Shown here one piece after another: positions 1 to 5,831 of a stretch of 10,646 nt of DNA. The position numbers and the translations under genes are program-made. The notes under the pieces are model-generated. The model did not search any database, was not told where the DNA came from, and worked only from the letters and a program-made list of their open reading frames with translations. Position 1 is the first letter of the stretch. Each line of letters starts with the position of its first letter. Source of the stretch: Clostridiales bacterium (GTDB taxonomy: Bacteria; Bacillota; Clostridia; Saccharofermentanales; UBA5734); the NCBI GenBank assembly GCA_007133255.1, contig SLMY01000159.1, positions 1 to 10,646 of the forward strand, read 5' to 3'.

Positions 1-272
1 AAAATAAAGCCGATAGTCTGATTGCGCAGTTCTGCCAGTTGGCTGGCCTTCATCTGGCTGGTTTTGACTTGGTTGATCAGGACTTCACCGCTGCTGGGCT
101 GATCCAGTGTACCCATAATATTCATTAAAGTTGATTTGCCGCTACCTGAAGCGCCAATGATCGCGTTAAAAGATTGTTCGCTAAAAGCCAGGTCTACGTC
201 AAATAAAACTTGCGTCTTCACCTTTTCACCATAGATCTTATTGATTTTCCGCAAATTGATCACATCAGCCAT
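1..272 (-). CDS. ABC transporter ATP-binding protein, MacB/LolD type (partial, 3' end outside window)
   Basis: This is the nucleotide-binding subunit of an ABC transporter; it would hydrolyse ATP on the cytoplasmic face to power the permease encoded just upstream. About 90 N-terminal residues are visible, beginning MADVINLRKINKIYG. A Walker A motif, GASGSGKST, lies at residues 40-48. The segment after it (LMNIMGTLDQPSSGEV) matches the LolD/MacB/FtsE-like subgroup. The sequence leaves the window at the Q-loop (IGFIF), so Walker B and the signature motif are not seen. The ATG is preceded at 7 nt by GAGGTG (280-285) and overlaps the permease stop by 8 nt, which points to translational coupling. 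The order permease then ATPase is the reverse of many such operons. The family assignment is firm; the substrate is unknown. Confidence 0.93.
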   Translation of the reverse strand, partial: MADVINLRKINKIYGEKVKTQVLFDVDLAFSEQSFNAIIGASGSGKSTLMNIMGTLDQPSSGEVLINQVKTSQMKASQLAELRNQTIGFI

Positions 273-1419
273 TTTTAATCACCTCGATCGGATTGAGTTT
301 AGATGATTTTCGTGCTGGCACCAGCGCCGACAAAGTAGCGGCTGCTACAGCAATCACAAAAGAAAAGATAACAAAGACAGGGTCAAAGAAAAAAGGAACC
401 AGCGGTGTTCCGTCAGGATTCTGGACGAAAACAGAAAACGCGTATGATAAACCAAGCCCCAGCAACGCGCCGGCCGCGGCCCCGATCATGCCCAGCAGAA
501 AACCCTGAAGTAAAAAGATCTGACTGGCGGTTTTATTTTTGATTCCCATCGCTTTTAGAATGCCAATCTGCCTTGACTTCTGGACGACTGATATGGCCAG
601 GACCGAGCTGATACCAAGCAGAACCGCCAGCAGAACAAAGACCTGAATCATATAGCTTGAAGCTGACTGGCCAGCAAGGCCGCTGAGCAGCTGCTCGTTT
701 TCATCTTTCCAGTTCGTGATCTGCTGCCCTTCAGGAAGTTGGTCTTCCCACTCTGAGGCGATGAGGTCGGCAGCGAAAACATCCTCAACCTGCATCTCAA
801 TCGCGCTGATTCTCTCCGACACAGAAAAAACATCTTGTGCTGTACTTATATCTGTCAAAACCCAAGATTGATTGAGCGAGGCGACTTTCAGATCAAAAAT
901 GCCGGATATGGTGACCGTCCTGCTATTGCCTTCCGGAGTCAGCAGAACAAGCTCGCCACCTTCAGTGACTGAAGTGTCAGATGCCAGACTGGTGCCAATC
1001 AGGATCTCATCTGGCCGTCGCGGCAGCATACCTGAGACCAATTGCTCCTGAACTTTATAAATAGGTTCTGCTTCCTCAAAAATGAACCCTCTGACTTGAA
1101 CAGGAAAGGTATCGTCTGCTGATGATACAAACGCGGCGCCATTAACAACTCTGGAAACAGCTGTTGTTCTCTCATCATTACTTAACGACTCAAAAAGCTG
1201 TTGATCCAGACTGAAATAGCCATTTCTCTCCTGATCTGATATCGTTATCTGAGACGTACTGCCAACGGTCGTGTCAACAAGCGACCGCTGAAGGCCATCG
1301 ATCAGCGACCCAATGAATACCTGAACTGATACACCTATCACTATTCCGACAATAATCAGAAGGGTCTGTCCTCGACTGGCCAATAGGAATCTGGAGGCGA
1401 TTTTAAATGCTAGTCTCAT
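265..1419 (-). CDS. ABC transporter permease, MacB/FtsX family
   Basis: This is the membrane subunit of a MacB-like (type VII) ABC transporter, 384 residues, a usual length for the family. One N-terminal membrane segment (about residues 8-40, including LLIIVGIVIGVSVQVFIGSL) is followed by a large extracytoplasmic domain (about 41-250) of MacB core-domain type. A C-terminal FtsX block then has three membrane segments near 257-280, 302-328 and 345-368. The cytosolic stretch VVQKSRQIGILKAMG is the family's typical coupling-helix region. The start ATG overlaps the stop of the cobalamin-binding gene (ATGA), with AGGAGG (1427-1432) 7 nt upstream inside that gene. Relatives export lipids, peptides or antibiotics or act as mechanotransmitters; nothing here identifies the substrate. 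Confidence 0.93.
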   Translation of the reverse strand: MRLAFKIASRFLLASRGQTLLIIVGIVIGVSVQVFIGSLIDGLQRSLVDTTVGSTSQITISDQERNGYFSLDQQLFESLSNDERTTAVSRVVNGAAFVSSADDTFPVQVRGFIFEEAEPIYKVQEQLVSGMLPRRPDEILIGTSLASDTSVTEGGELVLLTPEGNSRTVTISGIFDLKVASLNQSWVLTDISTAQDVFSVSERISAIEMQVEDVFAADLIASEWEDQLPEGQQITNWKDENEQLLSGLAGQSASSYMIQVFVLLAVLLGISSVLAISVVQKSRQIGILKAMGIKNKTASQIFLLQGFLLGMIGAAAGALLGLGLSYAFSVFVQNPDGTPLVPFFFDPVFVIFSFVIAVAAATLSALVPARKSSKLNPIEVIKNG

Positions 1420-2078
1420 ATGTCTGCCTCCTCATTTTTTCTTAGTTTTTCAACATCTCCAAAGGTTTTCATCAGCAGATCCGCACCAACCTCTTGAGCA
1501 GCTTGCTCATTGTTGCTGAAAGCAGAACCACCGACAATGATTTTAACCGCGTCAGTCGTATTCTGGCGCAAAGACTGAATAAGCCTTTTCGTTTCAAACA
1601 AGTTGTATCGGTTTGAAACACTGATAGAAAGATAATCCGGTTTAAGATTGGCAACCGCTCGCTGAACGGTTGATTCAGGCGTATTGGCACCCAGAAACGT
1701 CACTTTATAGCCCATGATCACAAAAAAATCCGCTACCATACGGGCTCCAATTTCATGGTCCTCACGGGCAGGACAGAAAACCAGAACCCGTTTATCGCAG
1801 ACACGTTTCTGCTTCTCTCTTTCCTTTAAGACATAAGGATAGGCCGCCTCAATAATGCTTCGTACAATGGATGACAATGTATGTTCATACCAGATCAGAT
1901 CGTCCATTTCCGCTTCTGATACCATCAGGTTATTGAGCGTCGTGGCAAGAACTTGCTGATAAAGCTCCGGAATCGTAAGCTCACCCTTGTCAAGCGCCGC
2001 GAACGCTAGTTTAAATGCCTGGTCCTTTTCCTGCTTTTCAATTGTCTGCGTTAACTCTTGTTTCAGTCCATGTCTCAT
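1416..2078 (-). CDS. Stand-alone cobalamin (B12)-binding domain protein, CarH/AerR-like, no HTH
   Basis: A 220-residue protein with two parts: a four-helix-bundle type domain (about residues 15-85) and a Rossmann-like B12-binding domain (about 95-215). The signature appears as E106-x-H108-x-x-G111, with H108 the predicted lower cobalt ligand. It is followed by LSISVS and VGGSAF, which match the SxL and GG parts of the B12 motif. The E-x-H form resembles CarH/LitR/AerR regulators more than methyltransferase corrinoid proteins, which usually have DxHDIG. E65-H66 aligns with the Glu-His pair of the CarH helical bundle, but the tryptophan ten residues before it is Glu55 here. There is no MerR-type HTH at the N terminus, so any regulation would work through a partner, as in AerR. 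It is the first gene of an operon with the ABC transporter and overlaps the permease gene by 4 nt. A corrinoid methyl carrier is the main alternative, but no methyltransferase gene is near. Confidence 0.85.
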   Translation of the reverse strand: MRHGLKQELTQTIEKQEKDQAFKLAFAALDKGELTIPELYQQVLATTLNNLMVSEAEMDDLIWYEHTLSSIVRSIIEAAYPYVLKEREKQKRVCDKRVLVFCPAREDHEIGARMVADFFVIMGYKVTFLGANTPESTVQRAVANLKPDYLSISVSNRYNLFETKRLIQSLRQNTTDAVKIIVGGSAFSNNEQAAQEVGADLLMKTFGDVEKLRKNEEADI

Positions 2079-2169
2079 AAGCAGAAGTCCTCGCTTTCGG
2101 CAATGAAAAATCTACTGGAAATTGTTGGTATGAGTACCTGTCAGTTTTGAACAAGGCTGTCATATCAAC

Positions 2170-2185
2170 GAATATATTTATATTC
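2170..2185. promoter_or_regulatory. Palindrome over the -10 box, possible operator
   Basis: A perfect 7-2-7 inverted repeat (GAATATA and TATATTC on the minus strand, spacer AA) covers the predicted -10 element of the B12-protein operon. The position suits a repressor site, but AT-rich palindromes also occur by chance. Confidence 0.35.
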
Positions 2186-2200
2186 TTTTTCTTTTCTCAA
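2171..2200 (-). promoter_or_regulatory. Predicted promoter of the B12-protein/ABC operon
   Basis: Read on the minus strand, TTGAGA (2195-2200) and TATATT (2171-2176) are separated by 18 nt. Each matches the sigma-A consensus at five of six positions. Transcription would begin near 2164, giving a leader of about 86 nt before the cobalamin-binding gene. I saw no cobalamin riboswitch in that short leader. Confidence 0.5.
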
Positions 2201-2202
2201 CG

Positions 2203-2220
2203 CTGTAACCAGGCTTACAG
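2203..2220. other. Short hairpin after the dehydrogenase gene, no T-tract
   Basis: CTGTAA and TTACAG form a 6-bp perfect stem around the loop CCAGGC, 14 nt beyond the stop codon of the dehydrogenase gene. On the minus strand it is followed by A-rich, not T-rich, sequence. It is therefore not a canonical intrinsic terminator, though it is the only structured element where one is expected. Confidence 0.3.
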
Positions 2221-2233
2221 GTTATGATATGCC

Positions 2234-3301
2234 CTATTGGATTTCTTCATCAAAAACAATCGCGACCTTGCCGCAGCGGCCCTCAGCCATCAGCCGATAC
2301 GCTTCGTCTGCCTGGTCGAGTGTGAACCGATGCGTGACCAGATCTTCCGGGTGAATGTTCCAGCGAACAAGCTTCGACACCAGCTCCTCCATTTTCCAGG
2401 TACTGGTGACCCAGGAACCATAAATCGTTTTCTGATCATGAATGATATCGGGACTGGGGTTAAACGTCACGGTCCCGCCTTCTCCAACAAAAGCGATACG
2501 CCCCCATTTGCGGGTCGCTTGAATCGCCAGACTCCGGCCATCGGTATGTCCGGAACAATCAATTGACCGCTCTACACCGCGACCTTCCGTCCACGCCAGT
2601 ATTTTTTCCAGTGTGTCTGAACCTGAAACAACCGCTTCATCGGCCAGCCCTTTTTCGATCGCAAGCTGGCAGCGCTCCTTAGTGATATCAACGCCATATA
2701 CTTTGTCAGCGCCCATCGCTCTTGCCAGCATCATTGTTGCCAGTCCTACCGGCCCCAGGCCAACGACCAGAACCGCGTCATTACCAGAAATACCAATTTT
2801 TTCCAGACCTTCGTAGACAGTGCCAAATCCGCAGGCAACCTGGGCGCCATCGGTATAGGTCAGCTCGTCCGGCAGGGGGATACAGTCTTTTTCTTCTGCC
2901 AGAATATAAGGCGCCATACCGCCGTCACGCTGCCAGCCGTAGGCGGCCCGCAGATCACTGGTACAGCTGATCATATAACCCTGGCGGCAGTCCATACATA
3001 AACCGCACCCTGATATGTGGTACAGAACAACCCGGTCACCCTCTTTAAACCGGCGCATACCCGGCCCGCATCTGACAATCTGGCCTGCCGGTTCATGTCC
3101 GGCGATTTTATTCTGGTATCCTTCTGGGCCTTTTCCCACATGCTCGCGGTAAATAGCACGGATGTCACTGCCGCAGATGGTAGATGATTTTGTACGAATC
3201 AGCACCTGGCCATGTCCTGGCTCAGGTACATCAACCTCTTTGATCAGAATACTGCTGTTGCCGGGCAAATAGGCCGCCTTCATTTTTTTATCAATAGTCA
3301 T
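2234..3301 (-). CDS. Zinc-dependent alcohol/polyol dehydrogenase (MDR superfamily)
   Basis: A 355-residue medium-chain dehydrogenase, expected to oxidise a secondary alcohol or polyol (or run in reverse) with NAD(H) in the cytoplasm. C43 (in ICGSD) and H69-E70 (in AGHEPAG) supply the catalytic zinc site. C99, C102, C105 and C113 form the structural zinc lobe. The nucleotide-binding motif GLGPVG lies at 181-186, and D205 at the end of the next strand (VYGVD) favours NAD over NADP. It resembles the sorbitol/threonine dehydrogenase branch; the substrate is not determined. The ATG at 3301 is favoured over the internal Met7 because GAGGAG lies 6-7 nt upstream. It follows the aldo/keto reductase gene by 89 nt on the same strand. 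Confidence 0.92.
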   Translation of the reverse strand: MTIDKKMKAAYLPGNSSILIKEVDVPEPGHGQVLIRTKSSTICGSDIRAIYREHVGKGPEGYQNKIAGHEPAGQIVRCGPGMRRFKEGDRVVLYHISGCGLCMDCRQGYMISCTSDLRAAYGWQRDGGMAPYILAEEKDCIPLPDELTYTDGAQVACGFGTVYEGLEKIGISGNDAVLVVGLGPVGLATMMLARAMGADKVYGVDITKERCQLAIEKGLADEAVVSGSDTLEKILAWTEGRGVERSIDCSGHTDGRSLAIQATRKWGRIAFVGEGGTVTFNPSPDIIHDQKTIYGSWVTSTWKMEELVSKLVRWNIHPEDLVTHRFTLDQADEAYRLMAEGRCGKVAIVFDEEIQ

Positions 3302-3333
3302 GATAATCTCCTCTCATTCTTCTAAAAGTGAAT

Positions 3334-3363
3334 GCTATATGCTTTTGAGCATAGTTCAGTAAA
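3334..3363 (-). promoter_or_regulatory. Weak predicted promoter for the dehydrogenase gene with dyad in the spacer
   Basis: On the minus strand TTTACT (3358-3363) and TATAGC (3334-3339) are 18 nt apart; each matches consensus at about four positions. Most of the spacer is an inverted repeat at 3338-3353 with arms TATGCT/AGCATA and a 4-nt loop. A second small dyad at 3360-3373 (TAAAC, GGTT, GTTTA) touches the -35 side. The gap may hold a secondary regulated promoter, or these may be chance repeats. Confidence 0.3.
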
Positions 3364-3390
3364 CGGTTGTTTATCTGGCTTTGCGTTTAA

Positions 3391-4389
3391 TCAGGTTGTG
3401 ATCTGGCCATTTATATCCCAAAGATCACGCCAGTCTTTCGCGCCATCCCAGAGAAAAACCTGGCCTTTGATCAATCGGTTGTCGCTGTCCACTTCTTTCA
3501 GTTTTTCCATTTCCTGATCACTGAGCGGTTCACCGGATACTGCCTCCAGATTTGACAGAAGCTGTTTTTCCTTAACAGAAAACGGAATAGGTACCTGCCC
3601 TCTTTGCACCGCCCACTTCAGGCAGACCTGAGCCGGGTGCAGTCCGTGGTTTTTCGCGATGCTGGTCACCACATCCTGTTCCATGTCAACCAGATCATCT
3701 GGAGTTTTATCCCGCTGCGGACGTGACGGTGAACCAAGCGGACTATAGCCAATTGGCAGAATATTCAGTTCGCGGCAATAATCAAACAGCTCAGGCTGCT
3801 GAAAAGTTGGATGCAGTTCCATTTCATTAGCACTGGGCATAATCACACAGTCCTGAACGAGTTTCTCAAGTTTAGGAATGGTCATATTCGATGTGCCGAT
3901 GTGCCTGACAAAACCAGCCTGCCGCAAACGCTCCATCTGCCGCCAGGTTTCCATAAAACGTTCATGAATATACGGCTTCGCGTCCGGGTTATGATAATCA
4001 GGCGGCGCTCCTTTGGGATGATAATTTGGGAAAGGCCAGTGGACAATATAAAGGTCCAGGTACTCAAGCCGCAGATCTTTCAGTGACTGCGTGCAGGAAC
4101 GATAGACATCTCTTTTTCCGTGACTGTCGTTCCAGACCTTAGACACAATAAAAAGATCGGAACGTCTGACCGGATTGGTTGAGTCGCGGCAAACTTCATC
4201 CAGAATTTCACCGATAAGCGGCTCATTACCGTAAACTGCCGCGCAGTCAATGAGTCTGTATCCCATGTCAATCGCTTGGCGTACCGCACTGGACACCGTC
4301 CGCGGATCATAGCGATCAGATCCAAATGTACCTAAACCTATACCGGGTATCGAATCGCCGTTTCTTAAATGTTTGACTGGCAGTTGCAT
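3391..4389 (-). CDS. Aldo/keto reductase
   Basis: A 332-residue (beta/alpha)8-barrel oxidoreductase expected to reduce aldehydes or aldoses, or oxidise the alcohols, with a nicotinamide cofactor in the cytoplasm. The catalytic tetrad is complete: D48, Y53, K84 and H117 (in LYIVHWPFP). S167-N168 and Y215 (in IGYSPLG) are the usual nicotinamide contacts. Two cofactor contacts differ from most relatives: the NQVExHP motif reads NEMELHP (E189 for Gln), and the phosphate-binding IPKS loop reads IPFSVKEK (F270 for Lys, K275 where Arg is common). This hints at altered cofactor preference. The ATG has GAGGT (4396-4400) 6 nt upstream. It lies between lacI and the dehydrogenase gene on the same strand, consistent with a sugar or polyol pathway. 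Confidence 0.93.
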   Translation of the reverse strand: MQLPVKHLRNGDSIPGIGLGTFGSDRYDPRTVSSAVRQAIDMGYRLIDCAAVYGNEPLIGEILDEVCRDSTNPVRRSDLFIVSKVWNDSHGKRDVYRSCTQSLKDLRLEYLDLYIVHWPFPNYHPKGAPPDYHNPDAKPYIHERFMETWRQMERLRQAGFVRHIGTSNMTIPKLEKLVQDCVIMPSANEMELHPTFQQPELFDYCRELNILPIGYSPLGSPSRPQRDKTPDDLVDMEQDVVTSIAKNHGLHPAQVCLKWAVQRGQVPIPFSVKEKQLLSNLEAVSGEPLSDQEMEKLKEVDSDNRLIKGQVFLWDGAKDWRDLWDINGQITT

Positions 4390-4530
4390 GCTGTTACCTC
4401 TTTCTTTTATGAATTTATTTGCTGCTGCTTTGTCGGCAATCTGTTCGTATCTGCCGGGTTTTCATCTATTTGACAAGTCACAGCGCTGCTGATGTTCTTG
4501 CGGCCTGCAGCGAAGCTTAGCAGCACGACC

Positions 4531-4561
4531 ATTATTCGCCATTGCCGGGTTTGAGCTCAAA
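4531..4561 (-). promoter_or_regulatory. Possible promoter of the aldo/keto reductase gene with a 12-bp palindrome
   Basis: Immediately after the lacI stop, the minus strand has TTGAGC (4555-4560) and AATAAT (4531-4536) separated by 18 nt. The -35 part lies inside a perfect palindrome, TTTGAGCTCAAA (4550-4561). The rest of the 172-nt gap (4390-4561) shows no clear terminator. It contains a 10-nt direct repeat, TGCCGGGTTT on the plus strand, at 4452-4461 and 4543-4552. Confidence 0.3.
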
Positions 4562-5569
4562 TCAGCTGAGCGGCCCGTAGGAACCACCATCGTGCCAGAC
4601 CGCGTCCAGATACTTTATAATTGCGGGCTCTTGCCTGTTAATTCCAGTCAATCTGTGCACAAGAAGCTCAGCGACTGTCTGGCCGATCTGTTTCAGCGGC
4701 TGCGTAACAACCGCCAGCGGCGGCCGCAGCACCTGATTGAGCAGCTTATGGTCAAATCCAATCAGCGACAGCTGCTTTGGCATCAGCAGATCCCGCTCAT
4801 TAACCGCCAGTACAGATCCATAGGTCATTTCATGATTCGTCACAAAAACAGCTGTCGGCGGCTTTTGTCTGTCCAGCAGCCTGGCAGTCAGGACATAACC
4901 GCTCTTTGTGTCGTAATTGCCATATTGAACTAAATCTTCATCCAGCTTGATCTGGTAATGCTTCAGCGCGTCCATATATCCATAAAGCCGCTCATCTGCC
5001 GTGTAAACACCTTGGGGACCGCAGATAATCGCGATGCGTTCATGACCCGCTTCAGCCAGCCGGCTGACTGCCTGAAAGCTGGCTTTCCTGTTTTTAACCA
5101 GTACAGCGTCACAATCCAGGCCTTCCACCGGTCTGTCAATCAGCACAACTGGGATTTGGCGTTCTCGTAATTTCACGAGTGCGTCCCTGCATCCCGACAG
5201 CGGCATCATCACCAGCCCGTCTATCTGCCTGTGAGCAAGAAAATCCAGCTTCTCCGCCTCCATTTCAGGATCATGATGGTAATCACAGATAATGGTACTG
5301 TAGCCCACCTGGTGCAGCTTATCTTCCAGCTCAGAAATAATACTGGTGGAAAAAACATTTTCAAGATGAGGGATCAGAACGCCAATCGTCATACTGCGAC
5401 GCGTTTTCAGACTCCTGGCTACTGAATTAACGGTATAGCCCAGTTGATTGATCGCCTGTTCAATAGCGCGCTGATTAGCAGGCAAAACATGACCGCCATT
5501 AAGATATTTCGAAATGGTCGCCAGTGATAATCCTGTAAGCCGGGCGATATCTTTCATCGTAGCAGGCAT
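4562..5569 (-). CDS. LacI-family transcriptional regulator
   Basis: A 335-residue LacI/GalR repressor. The N-terminal helix-turn-helix and hinge (about residues 4-60) are complete: MKDIARLTGLSLATISKYLN, then the hinge helix region around VARSLKTRRS. The periplasmic-binding-like effector domain follows (about 60-330), with MTIGVLIPHLEN, IPVVLIDRPV and QLSLIGFDHK as typical segments. The effector is probably a sugar or sugar derivative, but it cannot be read from the sequence. The ATG has AAGGGAG (5576-5582) 6 nt upstream. A strong promoter and a perfect palindrome sit just before it, so autoregulation is likely. The same site could control the downstream reductase and dehydrogenase genes by read-through. 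Confidence 0.95.
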   Translation of the reverse strand: MPATMKDIARLTGLSLATISKYLNGGHVLPANQRAIEQAINQLGYTVNSVARSLKTRRSMTIGVLIPHLENVFSTSIISELEDKLHQVGYSTIICDYHHDPEMEAEKLDFLAHRQIDGLVMMPLSGCRDALVKLRERQIPVVLIDRPVEGLDCDAVLVKNRKASFQAVSRLAEAGHERIAIICGPQGVYTADERLYGYMDALKHYQIKLDEDLVQYGNYDTKSGYVLTARLLDRQKPPTAVFVTNHEMTYGSVLAVNERDLLMPKQLSLIGFDHKLLNQVLRPPLAVVTQPLKQIGQTVAELLVHRLTGINRQEPAIIKYLDAVWHDGGSYGPLS

Positions 5570-5583
5570 GGCACACTCCCTTA

Positions 5584-5605
5584 CAGAGCGAAACGTTTCG
5601 CTCTG
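5584..5605. promoter_or_regulatory. LacI-family operator (22-bp perfect palindrome)
   Basis: The half site CAGAGCGAAAC is followed directly by its exact complement, GTTTCGCTCTG. The core GAAACGTTTC, with a central CG, is the typical form of LacI-family operators. It starts at about the predicted transcription start of lacI and ends just before the ribosome binding site, a roadblock or initiation-blocking position. Recognition by the adjacent LacI protein is an inference; a CcpA-type regulator is a weaker alternative. Confidence 0.85.
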
Positions 5606-5610
5606 GTTAT

Positions 5611-5639
5611 ATTCTAAGTTGTCCAGCCTAACCTGTCAA
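5611..5639 (-). promoter_or_regulatory. Strong predicted sigma-A promoter of lacI
   Basis: On the minus strand TTGACA (5634-5639, perfect -35) and TAGAAT (5611-5616, five of six) are separated by 17 nt. The predicted start near 5604 coincides with the first bases of the 22-bp palindrome. Confidence 0.85.
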
Positions 5640-5732
5640 GCAGCTGAAAAGACAAAGGCAGCAAGCACTTATCGGCCAGCTCATTTATCTTTTTTCACTT
5701 CTGCCAGGATTAACTTCCAGGATGCCGCCTTC

Positions 5733-5761
5733 TTTATATCAGTCAGGATGACTGATACAAT
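5733..5761 (+). promoter_or_regulatory. Predicted promoter of the SDR gene
   Basis: TTTATA (5733-5738) and TACAAT (5756-5761) are 17 nt apart. TGA directly before the -10 box makes it an extended -10 element. Transcription would start near 5768, about 65 nt before the SDR start codon. The promoter is divergent from the lacI promoter, with roughly 95 nt between the two -35 boxes. Confidence 0.7.
5737..5757. promoter_or_regulatory. Operator-like 9-3-9 dyad within the SDR promoter
   Basis: TATCAGTCA and TGACTGATA are exact inverted copies separated by GGA. The dyad fills the space between -35 and -10 and overlaps both by one or two bases, so a bound dimer would exclude RNA polymerase. It does not resemble the LacI palindrome nearby, so a different regulator is implied. 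No T-tract follows, so it is not a terminator. Confidence 0.65.
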
Positions 5762-5831
5762 GGAAATGAGCCACCACATAAAACACAAAAGAGACTCAAC
5801 AGCAATATAGCTGAACATGAAAGGGGATAAC

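Noticed and set aside
1416..2078. Corrinoid methyl carrier (MtaC/MtbC-like), which has a similar length and domain order.
   Set aside because: The motif is E-x-H-x-x-G in a regulator-like context, and no methyltransferase gene is in the window; kept only as an alternative.
2079..2164. Cobalamin riboswitch before the B12-binding gene.
   Set aside because: The leader is about 86 nt, too short for the class, and I could not find a B12-box-like element.
2237..2566. Open frame of 109 codons on the plus strand opposite the dehydrogenase gene.
   Set aside because: It lies wholly antisense to conserved coding sequence and has no family features.
3360..3373. Catabolite-responsive (cre) site in the gap between reductase and dehydrogenase genes.
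   Set aside because: It matches the cre consensus only in part, with mismatches at both ends, so it is described as a small dyad instead.
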